Positions 6,328-10,162 of a DNA stretch of 10,162 nucleotides are shown here, piece by piece. The DNA comes from an uncultured Treponema sp. (GTDB taxonomy: Bacteria > Spirochaetota > Spirochaetia > Treponematales > Treponemataceae), in NCBI GenBank assembly GCA_937893155.1, contig CALBGU010000236.1, forward strand, positions 1-10,162, written 5' to 3'. A program made the position numbers and the translations under genes. Each line of letters begins with the position of its first letter. Within the stretch, counting starts at the first letter, position 1. The notes under the pieces are model-generated. The model made no database searches. It worked only from the letters and a program-made list of their open reading frames with translations, and was not told the origin of the DNA.

Positions 6328-7224
6328 TCAGCCTTTGATTGAGCCGACAAGAATGCCCTTGTTGAAATACTTTTGGAAGAACGGATACATCACCAACAGC
6401 GGCAAACTCGACACGATAATCGTCGCATACTTGAGCAGTTCTGCAAGCTGTGCGCGGGCGGCGGTGCTCTGCATATCGCTAATCATTCCCGATTCGGGCT
6501 GATTTTGAATAAGGATAGAGCGAAGCACCAACTGCAGCGGCTGTTTTGCCGCGTCGTTCAAATAAATCATCGCGTCGAAATAGCTGTTCCACATACCCAC
6601 GAACTGCCACAGCGACAGCACCATAATCAGCGGCGCACACACAGGAAGCAAAATGCGGAAGTAATAAGTTATCTCGTTCGCCCCGTCCACATACGCCGCC
6701 TCCTGCAACTCCTTCGGGATTCCGCGGTAGAACGTGCGGGCAATAATCATATTCCACACATTGAACGCGCCGGGCAAAATCAAAGCCCACATCGAATCGA
6801 GAAGCCCTAAGTTGCTGATGAGCAAATACGTCGGGATTAAGCCGCCGCCGAAAAACATCGTGATAACGAAAATCACGTTGAAAAACCTGCGCCCCTTGAA
6901 GTCGCTGCGGCTCATCGGATACGCGCAAAGCATCGTAATCGCGACCGACACCACCGTTGACAGCACGGAGTAAATCACCGCATTCTTAAAGCCCGTCCAG
7001 ATTGCCGCGTTGGAAAGCACGCGCTGATATGCCGTGAGCGTCCATTTTGCAAAGTCGAACGTAATGCCTTTGTTCTGCAAGGTTACGGGGTCGATGAAGC
7101 TCGCCACCACGATGTACACCATCGGCACGACAATCGCCAGCACGAAAAGAGCCAAGAGCAGATACCCAAAGTTCAAGATAATTCTATCGCGATAAGACAG
7201 CCTGATAAGTCCCTGTTGTTTCAT
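6328..7224 (-). CDS. ABC sugar transporter permease, YtcP/MalG type
   Basis: A 298-residue inner-membrane permease of the CUT1 carbohydrate ABC family. Hydrophobic segments begin at about residues 20-42 and 80-103, with further helices to the C terminus. The cytoplasmic ATPase-contact loop carries the EAA motif: QEAAYVDGA (174-182) followed by ILLP (191-194). The C-terminal tail (KYFNKGILVGSIKG) is typical of the YtcP group. It pairs with the LplB-type permease just upstream, and the two should form the channel for the substrate of the binding protein. The start ATG at 7224 is well fixed by AAGGAGG seven bases upstream. Only 12 bases separate it from the previous stop, so the two are co-transcribed. 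No ATPase gene is present in the window. Confidence 0.95.
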   Translation of the reverse strand: MKQQGLIRLSYRDRIILNFGYLLLALFVLAIVVPMVYIVVASFIDPVTLQNKGITFDFAKWTLTAYQRVLSNAAIWTGFKNAVIYSVLSTVVSVAITMLCAYPMSRSDFKGRRFFNVIFVITMFFGGGLIPTYLLISNLGLLDSMWALILPGAFNVWNMIIARTFYRGIPKELQEAAYVDGANEITYYFRILLPVCAPLIMVLSLWQFVGMWNSYFDAMIYLNDAAKQPLQLVLRSILIQNQPESGMISDMQSTAARAQLAELLKYATIIVSSLPLLVMYPFFQKYFNKGILVGSIKG

Positions 7225-7236
7225 TTGTGCGCCTCC

Positions 7237-8133
7237 TTAGAGTCCCTGTCCGTCGTTCATTTTTGACACCGTTTTGTTCACGATGAGGAGCAAAATCACG
7301 TTGATAACCGTGTTGAAAAGTCCGACCGCCGTCGAGAAGCTGTAATCGCCGTCAAGCAGACCTTTTTTGTACACATACGTCGCGATGATTTCCGCGGCCG
7401 GCAGGTTCAAATCGGTCTGAAGCGCGTACGCCTTTTCAAAGCCGATGCTCATAATGTTGCCCGCCTGCAAGATGAACTGAATGACGACCATATCTTTAAT
7501 CGCAGGCCATTCCACCACCGCGATTTCCTGCAAGATGTTCGCACCGTCGAGGATAGCCGCCTCGCGTGTTTCCTGACTGACGTTTGCGAGAGCCGCCGTA
7601 TACATAATCGAAGCCCAGCCTGCGCCCTGCCAAATGCCAGAAGCGATGTAAATCGTGCGGAATGCGCTCGGCATCGTCATAAAGTTGATTTGCGTGCCGA
7701 AAAGGTGATTGAGCGGACCTGTAACCGAAAGCACAATGCGCACAATACCGCAGACAACGATGACAGAAACGAAGTTCGGCATATAAAGCAGCAACTGGAT
7801 ATTGCGTTTGATACCTGCGCTTCTGATGCGATTGAGCAGTAGCGCGAGGATAATCGGCACAGGGAAGCCCCACAACAGCCCGTAAATGCTGAGCTTGAGG
7901 GTGTTCAACAAATAAGTGATGAAGTCGGGCGAAGACAAAAAGCGGGTAAAGTGCTTTAAGCCGACCCAACGGCTCGCCAATACGCCACGGATTGGGTTGT
8001 AATCTTGGAATGCGATGAGGATTCCGCCCATCGGAATGTAGCGAAAGATGATGGTGAGCAGTAACGCAGGAAGCAAAAAGATGACATAGAGCTGCCAATG
8101 CTGTTTTATATACGTTAGGGTTTTGAATTTCAT
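7237..8133 (-). CDS. ABC sugar transporter permease, LplB/MalF type
   Basis: A 298-residue inner-membrane permease, the first gene after the operon promoter. I chose ATG 8133 (MKFKTL), which has AAAGGGGGA about nine bases upstream; the in-frame GTG at 8154 would place that ribosome-binding site inside the gene. The N-terminal helix (about 15-42) with FRYIPMGGILIAFQ is characteristic of LplB-like permeases, which lack the extra MalF periplasmic domain. Further helices lie around 78-100 and 117-137. The EAA loop is REAAILDGA (190-198) with conserved P210. It works with the YtcP-type permease and the lipoprotein binding protein in oligosaccharide uptake, probably with a shared ATPase encoded elsewhere. 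Confidence 0.95.
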   Translation of the reverse strand: MKFKTLTYIKQHWQLYVIFLLPALLLTIIFRYIPMGGILIAFQDYNPIRGVLASRWVGLKHFTRFLSSPDFITYLLNTLKLSIYGLLWGFPVPIILALLLNRIRSAGIKRNIQLLLYMPNFVSVIVVCGIVRIVLSVTGPLNHLFGTQINFMTMPSAFRTIYIASGIWQGAGWASIMYTAALANVSQETREAAILDGANILQEIAVVEWPAIKDMVVIQFILQAGNIMSIGFEKAYALQTDLNLPAAEIIATYVYKKGLLDGDYSFSTAVGLFNTVINVILLLIVNKTVSKMNDGQGL

Positions 8134-8163
8134 TGTTTGCGTCCCCCTTTGCACAATGTTTTA

Positions 8164-8287
8164 GTGCATTTGTAAAAATGTATAAGTGCTTGTATGATTA
8201 AAGTGTAAGTGCAAATGGTATATTTGTCAAGAAAAATTTGTGCATTTTTACTCTTTTTGTGTGTCATTCTTTTATTTACAAATGCAC
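8164..8287. promoter_or_regulatory. Cluster of operator-like motifs around the permease operon promoter
   Basis: GTGCATTTGTAAA at 8164-8176 recurs as an exact reverse complement at 8275-8287, with centres 111 bases apart. A 10-of-13 copy lies at 8240-8252, just upstream of the -35 box, and a shorter variant AGTGCAAAT (8208-8216) lies in the -35/-10 spacer. The sites flank and overlap the promoter, as expected for a repressor that loops DNA. Assignment to the LacI-type regulator next door is inferred. Confidence 0.6.
8195..8230 (-). promoter_or_regulatory. Sigma-70-type promoter of the transporter-GH32 operon
   Basis: On the minus strand a perfect -35 TTGACA (8225-8230) is followed after 17 bases by -10 TACACT (8202-8207). 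Transcription would start near 8195, giving an untranslated leader of about 62 bases before the permease ATG at 8133. It is the best promoter-like sequence I found in the window. Confidence 0.75.
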
Positions 8288-8305
8288 ATAGCTATTCACT
8301 GTTCA

Positions 8306-8316
8306 AAAACGGTTTT
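8306..8316. promoter_or_regulatory. Possible classical LacI-type operator
   Basis: AAAAC-G-GTTTT is an 11-bp perfect palindrome with the C/G centre usual for LacI-family sites. It lies between the lacI-type gene terminator and the operon promoter, over 100 bases upstream of the start point. A/T-rich context makes chance plausible. Confidence 0.3.
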
Positions 8317-8318
8317 GC

Positions 8319-8350
8319 AAAAAAATCCCGTGCTCGCATTGGACACGGGA
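8319..8350 (-). terminator. Intrinsic terminator of the LacI-type regulator gene
   Basis: On the minus strand TCCCGTG pairs with CACGGGA (8344-8350 with 8326-8332) around an 11-base loop, followed by seven T (8319-8325). It lies about 20 bases after the regulator's stop codon. It separates the regulator transcript from the transporter operon promoter. Confidence 0.9.
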
Positions 8351-8371
8351 ATGAACGAGCGCGGGCGGCTT

Positions 8372-9427
8372 TTACTCGCCGGTGGACGCTCGGCAAACGA
8401 GTGTGCTTTCGACATACGCAGTGCGATAGGCGAGTTTCGGATTTTCGATGCGCGAAGTCATCATCGTCATTGCGAAAAGCCCCATATCGTGTGCATTGAT
8501 GTGAATCGAGGTGAGTGCAGGCGATAAAATCAGAGCCTGCGGAGAATCGTCAAAGCCGCACAGAAGCACGTCTTCGGGAACTTTTATGCCCTGTTCTCTC
8601 AGCACCATCAATAAATCTGTTGCGATAAAATCATTTGCGCAAATGAGAACTTCAGGTGCATTTTCCCACGCTTTTACGCACTCGGTCAAATACGCGTGAT
8701 AATCGGAGCGTCCCTCATTTTCGTCAATGATTTTGTTTCCTGTTAAAGCCCATTCTTTGCGGTATTCCAAGTCGAAAAGCGTGAGTGCGCCGCGGAAGGC
8801 ATCGTAGCGCTCAAAAAATGAGCGGCAGTGCATTGATTCTCCGACGAATCCGAATGTTTTTTTGCCGCGCTGTGCCGTTTTTTTAACGAACTCATAAATG
8901 CCGTTGCGGTTGTCCATCAAAAGAATGTCGGCTTTTAACGAATCGTGCGCAAGCGTTACGGGCGTATCGATAAATAAAAGCGGCAATCCTGTTTCGCACA
9001 AAAGGCGGCAATAATCCACATCGAACATCTCTACACAGAAAATGCCGCGTGTTCTTGCCGAGTCAAAGTTCGCTGGCAGTTTTTTTTCGGCAAGTTCGCG
9101 TTGCGTTACGCGGAAAATGGTGAATCCGTATCCCATTTTCGCAGCCTCTTCCTGCATTACGTCGAGCATTTTCGCTGAAAAATGCAGACTGTCCAAAATC
9201 CCTGCCGTAAACAGCACGAATTCGCCGCCCTGCGTATTTCCGCCTTGACCTAGGTTTGCGCTGTCTGCGTATGAAAAAAGTTTGTAGCCCATTTCTCGCG
9301 CTTTTTTCAAAATAGCATCGCGTGTCGCAGGCGCAAGCGACCCTGTATTGTTGATTGCTTTTGAAACCGTGTTCCGTGAAAGACCGAGTGAATCGGCAAT
9401 ATCTTGAATTGTAATTCTTGAAGCCAT
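8372..9427 (-). CDS. LacI-family transcriptional regulator
   Basis: A 351-residue DNA-binding repressor, the usual length for the family. The N terminus carries the LacI helix-turn-helix (ITIQDIADSLGLSRNTVSKA, residues 5-24), followed by the hinge region (AREMGYK). The rest is a periplasmic-binding-protein-like sugar-sensing domain, with the characteristic ICANDFIATDLL and LCGFDDSPQA segments near the C-terminal third. I place the start at ATG 9427 (MASRIT), as in relatives; twelve extra codons upstream are open but include the -35/-10 region. It probably represses the adjacent transporter-GH32 operon until a fructoside or breakdown product binds. The same operator-like motif in front of its own gene suggests autoregulation. 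It has its own terminator. Confidence 0.93.
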   Translation of the reverse strand: MASRITIQDIADSLGLSRNTVSKAINNTGSLAPATRDAILKKAREMGYKLFSYADSANLGQGGNTQGGEFVLFTAGILDSLHFSAKMLDVMQEEAAKMGYGFTIFRVTQRELAEKKLPANFDSARTRGIFCVEMFDVDYCRLLCETGLPLLFIDTPVTLAHDSLKADILLMDNRNGIYEFVKKTAQRGKKTFGFVGESMHCRSFFERYDAFRGALTLFDLEYRKEWALTGNKIIDENEGRSDYHAYLTECVKAWENAPEVLICANDFIATDLLMVLREQGIKVPEDVLLCGFDDSPQALILSPALTSIHINAHDMGLFAMTMMTSRIENPKLAYRTAYVESTLVCRASTGE

Positions 9428-9463
9428 GAATAAATAATACTTGAAATGTGTCAAATGTGTCAA
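9428..9463 (-). promoter_or_regulatory. Promoter of the LacI-type gene, possibly leaderless
   Basis: On the minus strand -35 TTGACA (9458-9463) is followed after 18 bases by -10 TATTAT (9434-9439), then six bases and ATG at 9427. The start point would fall on or next to the A of ATG, and no good Shine-Dalgarno is present. TTGACACAT is partly duplicated (second TTGACA at 9449-9454), so the spacing choice is not unique. Confidence 0.5.
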
Positions 9464-9468
9464 ATGCT

Positions 9469-9501
9469 AAATTTGTAAAATTTTTGCGTGCATTTCAGAT
9501 T
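9469..9501. promoter_or_regulatory. Operator-like sites upstream of the LacI-type gene
   Basis: AAATTT-GTA-AAATTT (9469-9483) is a gapped palindrome containing ATTTGTAAA, shared with the operon promoter sites. GTGCATTT (9489-9496) repeats the other half of that motif. Both lie just upstream of the predicted -35 box. Autoregulation is inferred. Confidence 0.45.
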
Positions 9502-9520
9502 GCAATAAAACAAACACATT

Positions 9521-9787
9521 CTACATATATTTTTTTAGATTTCCGTAAACGAATTTGAAATTTTTTACTATAAAAAATCCTGTTAAGCTAATAAGGAGCA
9601 ATCGTATTTGATACTGAATTCTCAGAATGATTTCGCTTATTGCCCGAAAAAATCCGCACTGCTCGCTACAAAAGGTGTGATAGAGGCGGGGAGCGGTAAC
9701 GACCAACACACCGATGCAAAAAACGGAGATTCCTATGTGCAGGAAGAATAGAATTTTTGCGGCTGAGAGATAATGCTTGCATTTCAT
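9521..9787 (-). CDS. Small membrane protein of unknown function (88 aa)
   Basis: I do not recognise this protein. The frame is open far upstream, but I take ATG 9787 (MKCKHYLSAAKIL) because it overlaps the stop of the upstream small gene as ATGA, the usual sign of translational coupling. Two hydrophobic segments are visible: about residues 11-32 (KILFFLHIGISVFCIGVLVV) and 62-75 (RLLLISLTGFFIVK). Between them is a loop with two cysteines (C40, C44). The protein ends in a basic tail (YGNLKKYM). The layout, two short helices with basic ends, resembles the partner encoded just upstream, and the two may form a complex. No terminator is clear after it, so transcription could continue into the LacI-type gene. 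Confidence 0.6.
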   Translation of the reverse strand: MKCKHYLSAAKILFFLHIGISVFCIGVLVVTAPRLYHTFCSEQCGFFRAISEIILRIQYQIRLLLISLTGFFIVKNFKFVYGNLKKYM

Positions 9788-10029
9788 TTGTTTTTTTTCA
9801 TAAATTTTGCAAACACTTGCCCGATTCCCCAAAAGACAAAGCCCGTGATAACGTTTTCCAAAACGCTTATAACATACTGTATGTGCTTTCCGGTGATATG
9901 CCCTTGCTCCAAAATACTCGCTGTCATAGAGCAAAATCCTGCAATTATGCTGATAACAATATAAATGATGCTGAGGATTTTTATATATTTCGGCACGTCG
10001 ATTTTTGTAGTTTTTTCCTGTTCGCTCAT
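9784..10029 (-). CDS. Small two-helix membrane protein of unknown function (81 aa)
   Basis: Not a recognised family. The protein has a charged N terminus (MSEQEKTTKIDVPKYIK), a first hydrophobic helix at about residues 18-40 (ILSIIYIVISIIAGFCSMTA), a short polar loop (LEQGHITGKH), a second helix at about 52-73 (VISVLENVITGFVFWGIGQV) and a basic tail (KFMKKNK). This is a plausible small inner-membrane protein with both ends inside. The start ATG at 10029 has only a weak Shine-Dalgarno (TTAAGA). A possible -10 box TATAAA lies at 10050-10055 on the minus strand without a good -35. It follows the tRNA-Leu terminator and overlaps the next small gene by four bases, so the two form a mini-operon. 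Confidence 0.72.
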   Translation of the reverse strand: MSEQEKTTKIDVPKYIKILSIIYIVISIIAGFCSMTASILEQGHITGKHIQYVISVLENVITGFVFWGIGQVFAKFMKKNK

Positions 10030-10070
10030 TCTTAATTGTATCGGTAATTTTTATAGCGAATTTGTTGACA

Positions 10071-10107
10071 GAAAATAAAAAAAGCTGATTGAAAACCAAC
10101 CAGCTTT
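10071..10107 (-). terminator. Intrinsic terminator after tRNA-Leu
   Basis: On the minus strand AAAGCTGGTTG and CAATCAGCTTT form an 11-bp stem with one G-T pair around the loop GTTTT (10081-10107), followed by a T-rich tract (TTTTATTTTC). It begins about five bases after the end of the tRNA, as expected for a tRNA transcript end. Confidence 0.88.
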
Positions 10108-10112
10108 AACTC

Positions 10113-10162
10113 TGCGGAGAACCTGACTTGAACAGGCACAGCTTGCGCCACTAGCACCTCAA
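10113..10162 (-). tRNA. tRNA-Leu (anticodon GAG), 3' half, cut by the window end
   Basis: The visible 50 bases, read on the minus strand, begin in the anticodon loop TTGAGGT with anticodon GAG (10158-10160), followed by 3' anticodon stem GCTAG and a long class-II variable arm closing over GCAA. Next are the T arm (GCCTG-TTCAAGT-CAGGT), acceptor strand TCTCCGC and discriminator A (10113). The long variable arm plus GAG fits leucine, reading CUC/CUU codons. CCA is not encoded after the discriminator base. The D arm and 5' acceptor strand are outside the window. Confidence 0.87.

Noticed and set aside
10065..10093. Plus-strand promoter starting with TTGACA
   Set aside because: At 17 bases downstream the -10 region reads ATTGAA, which is poor, and no plus-strand gene follows.
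9788..10099. N-terminal half of a 192-codon open frame on the minus strand
   Set aside because: It lies in another frame over the 81-codon membrane protein gene, runs through the tRNA terminator stem at its start, and is rich in Arg, His and Cys as expected for a shadow frame. Only the part from ATG 9787 looks real.

Overview
This 10.2 kb window looks like one assembled contig from an anaerobic, probably gut- or rumen-associated, carbohydrate-using bacterium. A Treponema-like spirochaete is my best guess, based on the LplB/YtcP/LipO-type sugar ABC system, lipoproteins with loose lipoboxes, and a decayed DUF4143 ATPase. The taxon is inferred, not demonstrated; a Firmicute with the same operon type cannot be excluded. 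The first 50 bases are not genomic: they match the Illumina P5/TruSeq universal adapter, so biological sequence starts at 51.

Layout: 51-1158 (+) is the 3' part of a hybrid sensor kinase (end of the ATPase domain plus two receiver domains). Positions 1179-1336 hold an internally deleted, frameshifted remnant of a DUF4143-family ATPase gene, which ends where the next operon begins. From there to 9427 everything is on the minus strand. Read in the direction of transcription it is: a LacI-family regulator with its own terminator; a well-formed promoter with repeated operator-like motifs; two ABC sugar permeases (LplB-like, YtcP-like); a 290-base gap packed with hairpins, a 20-bp palindrome and seven 23-bp tandem repeats; a large lipoprotein solute-binding protein; a second gap with two hairpins; a cytoplasmic GH32 fructosidase; and, coupled by an ATGA overlap, a lipoprotein GH32 enzyme.

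How it fits together (inference): the surface or periplasmic GH32 lipoprotein trims fructan or a related fructoside, the binding protein and permeases import the oligosaccharide, and the cytoplasmic GH32 enzyme completes hydrolysis, under control of the LacI-type repressor. No ATPase subunit is present, so a shared MsmK/UgpC-type ATPase elsewhere is expected.

From 9521 to the end, also on the minus strand, are two overlapping genes for unrecognised two-helix small membrane proteins, a strong terminator, and the 3' half of a tRNA-Leu(GAG) cut by the window edge. No gene-free stretch exceeds 300 bases.
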